Assembly (NCBI RefSeq): GCF_963678635.1
Contig: NC_087070.1
Coordinates: forward strand, 29,858,048 to 29,922,047
DNA from: Symsagittifera roscoffensis
Taxonomy: Eukaryota; Xenacoelomorpha; Acoela; Convolutidae
DNA length: 64,000 nt
Direction of reading: 5' to 3'
The notes below the pieces were generated by a model. That model saw only the letters and a list, made by a program, of their open reading frames with translations, was not told the origin of the DNA and made no database searches. Both the position numbers and the translations under genes were made by a program. Below are positions 29,914 through 39,565 of this stretch, piece by piece. How positions within the stretch are numbered: position 1 is the first letter of the stretch; each line of letters starts with the position of its first letter.

Positions 29914-30381
29914 ATGTCATTTAAAAACCTAGGAAATAAACAAACAATCGTTTTACACAATTGTGAAATAGATAACAAAAAATTCGACCTTGTAATCACA
30001 CATCATACACAAACAGTTGGATACATTAGAACAAAACGACAAACATTAAAGAGAAAAATAATAACTAAACAAAGACAAATAACACGAAAAAGATTTTCAA
30101 AAAATCGAAACGCATTTTCAGAATCAGAAACCAACAGTTTAGACGAACTTTATAAACTAAAAGAATCAATAGATAAAAATTGCCCAATTCACGATCAATT
30201 ATATTTCTCTGACTCAGAAACAACTTCAAATTCATCAAAAAGAGGAAAAAGAAGAATAAAAAAGCAGTATAAACACAAACCAGTACATTTATACAATTGG
30301 AATCAACCAATTAGACACATTGATAATTACATATTAACAGTCATCGAACGAAAAAATGAGCTCAACGCACACCCCAGGTGA
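29914..30381 (+). CDS. Basic leader ORF overlapping gag, unknown function
   Basis: A 155-codon ORF in the leader, ending 26 bp inside gag in a different frame. Residues about 40-65 are strongly basic (KRQTLKRKIITKQRQITRKR), followed by an acidic Ser/Glu patch (FSESETNSLDELY), and a second basic run lies near residue 110 (KRGKRRIKKQYKHK). Such bipartite basic regions suit RNA binding or nuclear import. A role as a small regulatory protein is possible but purely inferred. Family not recognised. It could also be an alternative N-terminal extension reached by splicing or frameshifting into gag. The frame is open for its full length in an otherwise ORF-poor leader, which favours a real gene. Confidence 0.6.
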   Translation: MSFKNLGNKQTIVLHNCEIDNKKFDLVITHHTQTVGYIRTKRQTLKRKIITKQRQITRKRFSKNRNAFSESETNSLDELYKLKESIDKNCPIHDQLYFSDSETTSNSSKRGKRRIKKQYKHKPVHLYNWNQPIRHIDNYILTVIERKNELNAHPR

Positions 30382-33300
30382 AGAAAGTCCAGATGATGAT
30401 GATATCTTCCCCTTTATCGTAGATGCAACCACTGATAGAGGACAGCATATATTTTGCAAAAATTTACTCTTAAATTTGTTTGAACCCGGAATCAGTCCAT
30501 GTAAAACAGAGTTCCCAGATGTAAAAATCAAAAGACAAATTATCGACCACTATCTAAAAGATATATGTAACCTAACACAACAATACGGAATCTACTCCAT
30601 AGAATTCAACTCACCAAATCAGAATCACAATAAATATATAATTCAAACAGACGATCTTGATTTAGAATTTTCAAAAGTATTCTCAGAATATATAAAAAGC
30701 ATCCAATATCATAACTCACAAAGAGCAAACTCCATATTCACCAATGAAGTTTTTGCGATAATATATAGTTATATATCGATATTAGAAAACGAAATCCAGA
30801 TACCAAATGTCTCACCGACAGAAACATCTAAATATATAAGAGTAAGACATGAAATCACACTACTCTCTAGTTTTCTAAATATAATTAAAGAAAATTTCAC
30901 GAAAGATGAAGTTTCCCAACATACAAAACACGACTTACAAAAAATTTTGGCATGGTTCATAATATATTATTTCACACATAATATTGATTTAATTTCACAA
31001 GCAAGAAAAAATTTTAGACCCCAAAACTCAAACGATGATACTGCCATCACAGAACAATCAGACTATGTTTGGGACCCCGAATGGTCTCATCCCGCATTCA
31101 TAAACTTCCCACAATCAATCTCAAGTCAAGCAATAAGTACGATATCTTATGTAAGAGATTATGTAAGAGTAATACCATTAACCATTGATGCAACACCATT
31201 AAACTATAATACATTTTTACCCGATATGCAAAATAATAGTTTAAACTCTACAGTCATACACAATGAAAACCTCAATGGAACTAGGAATCTTACTCAACAA
31301 GATATCCAGACACCATCACACTTCATAAATGAAGAAATCGTACACACAACAACTACACAACAAAGTATTTCACCAATACGTCCCAACTTAACAACACCAA
31401 GAAATACAAACCCTTCACAAACACAGGTAACCTTACAATCAACCGTTAAACCTTCGGTTGCCCCAAAATATTCACACATGGATTACCAAACATACAGACC
31501 CATGACAATACCGCCAAAAACACGCAAAACGTTCACTAGAAATAATTTTTCAGACCATAATTATAATTACACACATCCATCAAAAACAAATTATCAACCA
31601 CGAAAAAATTTTAGTAATTATACAAGATCTCGAAACTGGGATAACCCAATAGCACAACCTAATTCAGTAAATTTCCAAACAAATTTACATCCTCCACAGG
31701 ATCGTAGTGAAAACTATCCATTTTTTCAACAAAATAAAAATAAAAAACAAACATCTTATCAAATGGATTACTTATCCTCAGATGATGATTTCTTACAACC
31801 AGATATATTTGCACCCTATAATCAAGAATATCGTGGACAAGGAGTACAGAAACCACATACAAATCATAGAATTTTTTCTCCACAACCGATAGATACACAA
31901 AATCAACAACCAATTCAGCAACAAAACCCAATGATTGCACACTCGTATCAACCAACACAAATGCAAAATGAAATACCACTCCCATATTATCTTCAACAAC
32001 ACGAAATAACAAGAAATCAACTTTCAAATTTTTCTCAAATGCCAAATGCAGCAGAATCATTACAAATGACAATGAATCCATACCTTATGGGTGGATCATC
32101 AATAACATCAAATAAACCTTTAATGGTATTCACAGGAACAGACCCTGAATATTCTGTAGAAGACTATTTAAATGCAGTAACAGCAAATTTAATTTTAAAT
32201 ATAGGACCCGAACCAATTAATACGCCACTACATCAAAACTGGATACATCGACGCACAGCGTTGATACAAACAACTTTAGATGGCGCAGTCCAAAAATGGT
32301 TTTCAGTATTGCCTATAGAAATAAAATCAAATTGGAAAAGGTTTACACAAGAATTTTCAAAAATGTTTGACTCCGAAAGAAACAAACAACAACAAAGAGT
32401 TTTATGTAATGAAATTCGCAGATTACCAAACGAAACCATCAAGCAATTAGCAGTACGCATCGAAACACTAGTTCGAAAAGCATATTCATTAAATACACAC
32501 GACTATAAAAACACAAAGATGACAGAAATCTTAATGATGACCTTAACACCGCAATTAAGAAAAATAGCAATAAAAAAGAGAGCATCCCATCCTTCTTCAA
32601 TTCGAGAACCCGATTTAGATTTTCGAAAACTAGTAGACAAACTAGAACAAGCAGAAATCACAATGAAACTCGAAGAAACGGAAAATCTGAAATTACAATA
32701 CGTTAACAGAATTGAAACAGCTTCCACAAATATAAACAATATACAGGAATCAGATACAGACCTCGTTGAAAAAATCACTGAAATACTCAATATTTACGAA
32801 AAACACCCAAACTTTAAAGGCAAACCATCCTTCAAAAAATGGTGTAATTATTGCCGACGATACGGACATAGTATTTCTGAATGTAGACAAAAACAGCAAG
32901 ACAATCAAAATAAACCTCAAAAATATAAAGAACCAAATAAATCATTCTATCAATACATGAAAAAAGATCAAAATCTACCGAACAAAACTGTCTACAGCAA
33001 CAACAGTTCAGGAAAACCACTCCCGAACAATACAAATTATACAAGAAATCAATCACCATATAACTCAAGTTATAGAGGAAGATCACCAGAACGAAGAAAC
33101 ACGCAAAATTCATCACAAAATCACTACAATAGACCAAATAGTCGAAATAACTATTCCAGATCAAATTCAAATACACAACGATTTGTTTCTAGATCTAATT
33201 CCCAATCAAGAAATAATTACTATCCAAACAATCAATCACGAAATTCATCATACAATAGGAATAGAAACTACTCCAATAATCGGAATAGAAGTTATTCAAA

Positions 33301-35098
33301 CAACCGAAACCAGAATTACACGAACAATCAATCAAGGAATAATTCATATAATAGATCGAACTATAACAGACCAAACAATAACTACCAAAATAGATCGCGA
33401 AATAATTCACAAAATCGACACTCAAGTTATAATAATCGTTATAGAAATTATTCCCAATCACCACACCGGAATAATAATAACTATAATAATTCTAATAATC
33501 GCCACAGAAGTAGTACACCTAAACATCAAAGACATATTAATCAAGTACAATCTAATCCAGAAACAACATCAGACCCTCCAGGTATTGATGACACAGTAAC
33601 TGATACGTTACAACTCAATCAAATAAACTGTGGATCATCAGATTCAGAAAGCGATGCAGAAAACACTCTCTCCATCAATATGATAAAAGTCGAAAATGAC
33701 TATGAACCTGTTATATATGAACAACCTTTTTCATCACACATATATGAAAATAAATCAGAACTCCTTCACAATTATTATATCGAACCCATCCATTCCACAC
33801 CGACGACGCAAAAAACTAATGAAATTAACACTACAAATCAACCCAATGAGAACGAAAAAACAAAATGCTTGAATACAAGTCACATCTATGAAAACATACA
33901 AAAAGAACAACCCAAAGAAAAAATTTGGACAAAACCATTTCTTTTAGAAAGTCCAAGAAGCAAAGAATTTCAACCACCAGATCTTGAAATTGATTTTTTA
34001 ATTGATTCAGGAGCAGAATCAAATATAATAAACATTCCCACATGGAATGAAATAAAAACCTTACACCCAAAGCTAACACCTCTTGAAACCTCCAGCAAAC
34101 TAGCAACAGCACAAGGATCAACATTAATAAACTACGGAAAAATTCAATTATTTCTTCTCCCCACAAGAACAATGGAGCAAAACAAAATTTTAACCAAACC
34201 ATTTAAACAAATATTCCATATCACTGATATTAAATATAATATCATTGGAATACCATTTATCTCTAAATATATACCAACAATCAACATCTTGAATAGTAAA
34301 ATATTAATCAAAGATAAATATACAAAAACAAAAGACACATCCCTAACATTTTTTCAAAGATTAAATAAACAACCACCATTCTTTTCAAAATTTTACCCAA
34401 TATATAACCAACAAAGAAAACACTTGAAACCACTATCAGGAAACATCTATAATTTTTCAATCAAACAAGTTCACCAATATGATAAAAAACAAAACAAACA
34501 AAAATTTTATATGTCAGATTTTGAATTCAAACCTATTCATAAGTTTTTCAAAATCACAATCTCATCAATAAAATATTTGAAAAACTCGAATTCAGATATT
34601 ATTTCCTTACATGTATACAACAATACACCTTACCAAGTAACATTACCTTTAGGACTTTTAGGCTATTGCGAAACCAATGCTACAATATCACCAATACACG
34701 AAAAAGCATATCGTGTAAATAATATACTAGATATTTGCCAATCCACAATCCTTAATGAAGAAGTATCTATAAATAATATAATAAGTAACGAAAACAGAAA
34801 TACGGATTATTTCACAAAAACCCCATATTTCAAACCGACATTCAACATAAATAACTACACAGAAAATCAACAGACATTTTTAACAATGTTTAATTTCCAA
34901 CATTCACAAATAACACAAGACGAATTTGAAAAATTAGCCAAACAGCTAATTAAATATTCATCAGTCTATGCAACATCCAAATTTGATGTTGGCAAAATCA
35001 GCTCATCACTACATCTCCCATTAAAACCAGACGCAGTTTTCAAAAAACAAAGAGCAAGTAAAGTACCAATTCACTTACACGATAAAGTGAACAGATAG
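30356..35098 (+). CDS. Gag-protease-RT (N-terminal) polyprotein of retroelement 1
   Basis: One 1580-codon ORF. Residues 1 to about 560 are poorly conserved and Gln/Asn/Pro-rich. About 590-800 is a capsid-like helical region (YSVEDYLNAVTANLIL, WFSVLPIEIKSNWKRFTQEF). A CCHC zinc knuckle is at 830-843 (CNYCRRYGHSISEC, spacing 2-4-4). Residues 880-1068 form a remarkable Asn/Arg/Ser/Tyr-rich low-complexity tract. The aspartic protease has its active site LIDSGAES at Asp1217 and a later IIGIPFIS. The end, KVPIHLHDKVNR, is the start of the reverse transcriptase. The frame stops at 35096-35098 within RT, so Gag, protease and RT were probably a single fusion and this stop is a lesion. The start is the first ATG, inside the upstream basic ORF. 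Confidence 0.88.
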   Translation: MSSTHTPGEESPDDDDIFPFIVDATTDRGQHIFCKNLLLNLFEPGISPCKTEFPDVKIKRQIIDHYLKDICNLTQQYGIYSIEFNSPNQNHNKYIIQTDDLDLEFSKVFSEYIKSIQYHNSQRANSIFTNEVFAIIYSYISILENEIQIPNVSPTETSKYIRVRHEITLLSSFLNIIKENFTKDEVSQHTKHDLQKILAWFIIYYFTHNIDLISQARKNFRPQNSNDDTAITEQSDYVWDPEWSHPAFINFPQSISSQAISTISYVRDYVRVIPLTIDATPLNYNTFLPDMQNNSLNSTVIHNENLNGTRNLTQQDIQTPSHFINEEIVHTTTTQQSISPIRPNLTTPRNTNPSQTQVTLQSTVKPSVAPKYSHMDYQTYRPMTIPPKTRKTFTRNNFSDHNYNYTHPSKTNYQPRKNFSNYTRSRNWDNPIAQPNSVNFQTNLHPPQDRSENYPFFQQNKNKKQTSYQMDYLSSDDDFLQPDIFAPYNQEYRGQGVQKPHTNHRIFSPQPIDTQNQQPIQQQNPMIAHSYQPTQMQNEIPLPYYLQQHEITRNQLSNFSQMPNAAESLQMTMNPYLMGGSSITSNKPLMVFTGTDPEYSVEDYLNAVTANLILNIGPEPINTPLHQNWIHRRTALIQTTLDGAVQKWFSVLPIEIKSNWKRFTQEFSKMFDSERNKQQQRVLCNEIRRLPNETIKQLAVRIETLVRKAYSLNTHDYKNTKMTEILMMTLTPQLRKIAIKKRASHPSSIREPDLDFRKLVDKLEQAEITMKLEETENLKLQYVNRIETASTNINNIQESDTDLVEKITEILNIYEKHPNFKGKPSFKKWCNYCRRYGHSISECRQKQQDNQNKPQKYKEPNKSFYQYMKKDQNLPNKTVYSNNSSGKPLPNNTNYTRNQSPYNSSYRGRSPERRNTQNSSQNHYNRPNSRNNYSRSNSNTQRFVSRSNSQSRNNYYPNNQSRNSSYNRNRNYSNNRNRSYSNNRNQNYTNNQSRNNSYNRSNYNRPNNNYQNRSRNNSQNRHSSYNNRYRNYSQSPHRNNNNYNNSNNRHRSSTPKHQRHINQVQSNPETTSDPPGIDDTVTDTLQLNQINCGSSDSESDAENTLSINMIKVENDYEPVIYEQPFSSHIYENKSELLHNYYIEPIHSTPTTQKTNEINTTNQPNENEKTKCLNTSHIYENIQKEQPKEKIWTKPFLLESPRSKEFQPPDLEIDFLIDSGAESNIINIPTWNEIKTLHPKLTPLETSSKLATAQGSTLINYGKIQLFLLPTRTMEQNKILTKPFKQIFHITDIKYNIIGIPFISKYIPTINILNSKILIKDKYTKTKDTSLTFFQRLNKQPPFFSKFYPIYNQQRKHLKPLSGNIYNFSIKQVHQYDKKQNKQKFYMSDFEFKPIHKFFKITISSIKYLKNSNSDIISLHVYNNTPYQVTLPLGLLGYCETNATISPIHEKAYRVNNILDICQSTILNEEVSINNIISNENRNTDYFTKTPYFKPTFNINNYTENQQTFLTMFNFQHSQITQDEFEKLAKQLIKYSSVYATSKFDVGKISSSLHLPLKPDAVFKKQRASKVPIHLHDKVNR

Positions 35099-35841
35099 AC
35101 ATTTTAGAACAATACAACATTATATCACCAGTAAACAAAGAAGAACAACCAAAAGGCAACACATTTATCAACCCTGTTATCATTCTAGCCAAAGGAGAAT
35201 CATTAAAAATTCTTCTCGATGCTAGATACCTCAACTCACTCATAGATGAATCAAAGTGTAATTGGCCTATTGAACCAATACAAGTTATTTTAACAAAAAT
35301 AAACGGAAAAGATTTTACAACCGCAGATATGAATAGTGCATACAATCAAATGCCATTAGATGAACAATCACGACGTTTAACACAATTTGTTATTGGAAAC
35401 CAACAATACGAATTCAACCGCTTATTCTATGGAATATCCATAGGACCAGCAGCATTTTCAGCTTTTATGAGCAAAATTTTTCGACCACTAATACTCAAGA
35501 AAAACGCAATCACCTATTTAGACGATGTTTTTATGCAATCACAGACAAAAGAGGAAATGTTCAATGTTTTAGAACAATATCACCAAATACTTCAGAACGA
35601 AAATCTGAAGGCCGCCCCCGATAAATCACACTTCTTTTTGACAAGAGTTAAATTCTTAGGACATAATATAGAAAGAAAAACAATCACCCCATTGAAATCA
35701 CGTATAGACGCTATTCAAAAACTCCAACCACCAACAAATAAAAAGAAAATCCAAGAATTCCTTGGAATGCTAAACTTTTTAAGCAAATATGTTTATAAAA
35801 TGCAATTATATCTACGACCATTCTATAATATACTTAGTTAA
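35098..35841 (+). pseudogene. Reverse transcriptase core of retroelement 1
   Basis: The reading continues one frame away from the gag-pro ORF directly at the break (DILEQYNIISPV from 35098). Motifs are FTTADMNSAYNQMPL (motif A), LFYGISIGPAAFSAFMSKIF (motif B) and TYLDDVF at 35512-35532, the catalytic YLDD box. The thumb region follows with FLGHNI and KKKIQEFLGMLNFLSKYV. The frame ends at a TAA (35839-35841) in the connection to RNase H, after which coding resumes in the same frame, so this is a nonsense change. The RT motifs themselves are intact. Confidence 0.9.
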
Positions 35842-38547
35842 CAAAATAATTTTGAATGGAATACAGAACATCAAGCACGATTTGAAGAAATTAAAAAACT
35901 TCTAACTGAACAAATTTCAAACACAATTCCAGATTCAAATCAACCATTTTATGCAATGTGCGATGCTTCGAACTTTGGCATCGGCGCAGCATTATTACAA
36001 TCACATAATGGTACAAATAAAATGAACCTCATATCAGCAAATTCTCGATTATTCACTCAAGCAGAGCTACGACTCTCAACTCTAATGAGAGAATGTACAG
36101 CCATAATATATACACTAACAGAATATGAATTTCTGATACTTGGATCAAAACATCCCACAGTTCTATTCACAGACCATAAACCAATCATCTTTCTTTTTAC
36201 ACAAAAGTCTAATGCAAACCACCGAGTTTATAGATTTCAACTAATTTTAATGAAATTCCCAAACTTACATATAGTTTGGACCGCAGGAAAAAATCTTGCA
36301 TTACCAGACACCTTAAGTCGAAATACGCCACCTGAATTACTTACACGTAAAACCACAGTTGAAATACCCAAAAATATAAAATTCTACCTTGCAGAAAATG
36401 AAACATCACCCCGATTGGAATGCAAATATGCAGTAAAAACTGACGTTGAACAATCACAAATAAATAATTTACAACATTTCCCACTTTATTTAGATTGTCA
36501 AAATAATCACTATGAAGTTGATCTACTTGGAACATCAACTTTTAAACCAATCCCATATTCACAATGGATAAAAAATAACACCCAACAAAAAAGAGTAAAA
36601 CAACACTTGCATAAGAAAGACCTTTTTCCACTAATTGAAAAAGAAAACCTAACTGATAAAATAAATTTATCAGGACCACAAACAAACGATTCAAAATACA
36701 CAATAAATCAAGTTTTTGACCTCCATGACCCACTTGATACAATACCCTTATCTAAATTAGAAATTGAAAACATTTTTCTCCCCCCAACAGAAACAATTAC
36801 AATTTCAACACTGAAACAATATCAAAACCTTGACCCAGTAATTCGACAACTGAAATTATGGCACAAATATAAAACTAAACCTATCAAAGCAGATTCAACT
36901 ATTCTAGGAAACAAAACACTCCTCCGATATTTTCGAAAATTCAATAATACAACAATTAACGAAAACACAGACCTTCTAGAATACAAACTAAATGAATCTA
37001 CAGTTCCCTGTCTCCCTTTAAGTATGATTCTCATAGCTTTTAGTATTTCACATTCACAAAATATTAAAGGACACTCTGGATCAGAGAAAACATATTCAAA
37101 TTTTATACAAAACTTTTATTTCCCAAATGCACCAATTTGGATAAAAGTACTATGCAATGACTGTATAGTATGTCAACTAAATAAACCTTACCCAAATCAA
37201 AAACAAATAGCACAAAAACAAGATTTTAAAGGACAAAGTTTGTACTTTAACCATCGTATCTCATTTGATACTAAAGGACCAATTTCACCCTCATCAGAAG
37301 GAAACTCCTACATCATGGTAATTGTTGACGCATTTACACATTATGTAGCACTTAACCCAGTACCACATTGTAACGCTTATTACGCTTACACAACACTCTA
37401 TGAACACTGGATAGACAAATTCGGACTACCAGAAATTTTAGTTACAGACAACGGTACAGAATTCATAAATAATGAAATCATTACACTATGTCATTTATAT
37501 AACATTAAACACAAACCACGTACATCTCACGCACCTTGGACAAACGGCTTAGTCGAAGGTATGAACCGTTCATTACAAGAATATCTCAGATGTATCATCA
37601 ATGGCAATGATACAAGATATACCGAATGGTCAGCAGATGTAAAACTATTTCCCTTAGCATATAATTCACAAATCACGACAACTTTAGGAATGTCACCATA
37701 TGAAATGGTTTTTAACCAAAAGCCACGCAAACCAATAATGTTTACAGCAAACTCTCATAAAAACGCACAAGGTTATTGTCAACCAAATAAAGACTCAATT
37801 TGTTATAACCTACCATTACATACACACGATGAAGATCATTTTCATCACCCACAAATTCTTAAATTAGCCTCCGGTACACACACCGAATGGATCTTAAACA
37901 GAGATAAAAAACACAACGAAATTTACCAAAAAGTAACAAAAAAGTTGTTACAAAGGCAAAATATTAATGAACAAATAAATTCACGCTTTACACCAGCCTC
38001 CGATTTAAAAATTGGAACATTTGTTTTAATACCCAATTTTAATACTCAAAAAGGAATTTCAAAAAAATTACAACCCCTTCGTAAAGGACCATACCAAATA
38101 ATTGCAAAACCCACTGATGTCACATATAAAATTACCGACTCAGACAAAAAAGAAATCGTTCAACACCGAAATAACCTATTACCTTATTATCCAAAAGAAT
38201 ACGCACTCCGCGAACTAACTCAATTATATTCTTTTACAGGTTTACAAGTTATTCAAAATGACCCACATACGGAAAATACAACGAAGGAAAAAAAAGATTT
38301 TCACCTCAAAAACCAAATAACAAAATCAACCACCACAAAAAACAATACAAAAAATCTAGATCAAAATACATCTCAAAAAGAAAGAAAAAATAGAAAAATG
38401 ACAGAACAAATAATACCCCAAGAACAAATCGACAAATCAGAACATAGAGAGTCTTCACGACTTAGAAATCAACCACGTAAAAATTATAAATTATTCATCC
38501 CACAATCTAAAATATTAAAGAAAGTTGAATTTCAAAAACAACTTTAA
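35842..38547 (+). CDS. RNase H and integrase of retroelement 1
   Basis: Coding follows in the same frame after the stop at 35839 (the first ATG is at 35956). RNase H shows CDASNFGIGAAL and TDHKPIIFLF. A spacer of about 230 residues leads to the integrase HHCC zinc finger (HSQNIKGHSG ... CNDCIVC) and the catalytic core with SFDTKGPI (Asp, 37267), VTDNGTEF (Asp, 37447) and LVEGMNRSL (Glu, 37555). The last pair has the standard D-x35-E spacing. A GPY/F-type C-terminal domain is present (LRKGPYQIIAK), followed by a Lys/Asn-rich tail of about 100 residues. All catalytic acids are present. The ORF ends about 2.1 kb before env. Confidence 0.92.
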   Translation, partial: QNNFEWNTEHQARFEEIKKLLTEQISNTIPDSNQPFYAMCDASNFGIGAALLQSHNGTNKMNLISANSRLFTQAELRLSTLMRECTAIIYTLTEYEFLILGSKHPTVLFTDHKPIIFLFTQKSNANHRVYRFQLILMKFPNLHIVWTAGKNLALPDTLSRNTPPELLTRKTTVEIPKNIKFYLAENETSPRLECKYAVKTDVEQSQINNLQHFPLYLDCQNNHYEVDLLGTSTFKPIPYSQWIKNNTQQKRVKQHLHKKDLFPLIEKENLTDKINLSGPQTNDSKYTINQVFDLHDPLDTIPLSKLEIENIFLPPTETITISTLKQYQNLDPVIRQLKLWHKYKTKPIKADSTILGNKTLLRYFRKFNNTTINENTDLLEYKLNESTVPCLPLSMILIAFSISHSQNIKGHSGSEKTYSNFIQNFYFPNAPIWIKVLCNDCIVCQLNKPYPNQKQIAQKQDFKGQSLYFNHRISFDTKGPISPSSEGNSYIMVIVDAFTHYVALNPVPHCNAYYAYTTLYEHWIDKFGLPEILVTDNGTEFINNEIITLCHLYNIKHKPRTSHAPWTNGLVEGMNRSLQEYLRCIINGNDTRYTEWSADVKLFPLAYNSQITTTLGMSPYEMVFNQKPRKPIMFTANSHKNAQGYCQPNKDSICYNLPLHTHDEDHFHHPQILKLASGTHTEWILNRDKKHNEIYQKVTKKLLQRQNINEQINSRFTPASDLKIGTFVLIPNFNTQKGISKKLQPLRKGPYQIIAKPTDVTYKITDSDKKEIVQHRNNLLPYYPKEYALRELTQLYSFTGLQVIQNDPHTENTTKEKKDFHLKNQITKSTTTKNNTKNLDQNTSQKERKNRKMTEQIIPQEQIDKSEHRESSRLRNQPRKNYKLFIPQSKILKKVEFQKQL

Positions 38548-39565
38548 TTCTACATTTAATAATCTTTGCACCTCTGAAACATTTTATACTTTCATTTTTC
38601 AAGATAACATGCTGACAAACACGCAGCGATTCTAGTTCAAAATTAGCCAATAGGATTCATCCAATCCGTCACCTTCTATAACTTTAACACAAACCAACTA
38701 GACGAAAAATATTAAACTCCAGGCATATCTATAACTATAACTTTACGACCTCCAGGTCAAAAATAAGCAAACCACTCCAACTTGACAACTAAAATAAATA
38801 TCACCATAATATCATAACCCTCCCTTATCTAATAAACCAAAGATCAACAATATTTCCCCAACTCAGACCTCAAATATCCCCCAAACAAATATGTTAAATT
38901 AGCCTAAAGTAAAAGAACGACCATTTTATTTAGCCTAAAGTATAAAAATCTCAAAAATACCCCAGATCATTTGACAAATGAAAATAAAGACAAAGAAGAC
39001 CTCCCGATCACCATAAAAATTGCCCCCAACAATTTTTTACAAAACTCAACCCACTTGTCAAAAAACTAATAAATAATCCGACCACACTTGAAAATTGCCC
39101 CAAACACCAAAAAATATTCGATCACGAAGTCATTTCTTAAATGCTCTTCTATCAAACAGTCACTAAAATTATCACAAACCTCAAACAATTTTTTACGATA
39201 CTTGAAACTTTCATAATATTTCTTTTTGATATCCTTGAATCTTTTCTAATAATCTTAATCATTTTTTGTAATATTTTTTTAAATTTTCTACACTATATTC
39301 GAACTATTTCTCCAACTTTCAAAAACCCTTGATTATATCCACAGGTACGATTTATACAACTTGTCTAAATGATACGAACTATTTTCAGTAGAACTGATAT
39401 TTTTCTACTATTTGTAATTTTCATAACATTTCTATCATCCCTCATTTTGACCATATGCAAATGTATAAAGAAAGCAATCATCACATTCGCTCTAGCAACA
39501 ATCCTCCTAATTCTTTTCTTAGAAGAATACTATAATAAACATAAACTTTTTCACTAAAAGAATAG
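38548..39565 (+). other. Pol-to-accessory spacer with two tiny hydrophobic ORFs
   Basis: AT-rich DNA with two short ORFs. The first, 39141-39332 (63 codons), includes LETFIIFLFDILESFLIILIIF. The second, 39369-39557 (62 codons), includes FLLFVIFITFLSSLILTICKCI followed by ITFALATILLILFLEEYY. Both would be membrane-spanning. AT-rich sequence readily yields Phe/Ile/Leu-rich chance ORFs, so reality is uncertain. The second ends only 8 bp before the ATG-less accessory frame opens, which keeps it interesting. Confidence 0.4.

Noticed and set aside
31659-32081. Long minus-strand ORFs across gag and pol (also 32832-33176 and 33831-34202)
   Set aside because: They are Phe/Leu/Val/Cys-rich antisense images of an A/C-rich coding strand, with no motif and no supporting context.
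33183-33599. 138-codon Ile/Thr-rich ORF
   Set aside because: A shifted-frame shadow of the Asn/Arg/Ser/Tyr-rich Gag tract; its composition is explained by the repeat codons read out of frame.
35080-35110. Possible programmed -1 frameshift between the gag-pro ORF and pol
   Set aside because: The frame change falls inside the conserved N-terminal part of reverse transcriptase rather than at a gag/pro or pro/pol boundary, and no slippery heptamer is visible. A mutational indel is the simpler reading.
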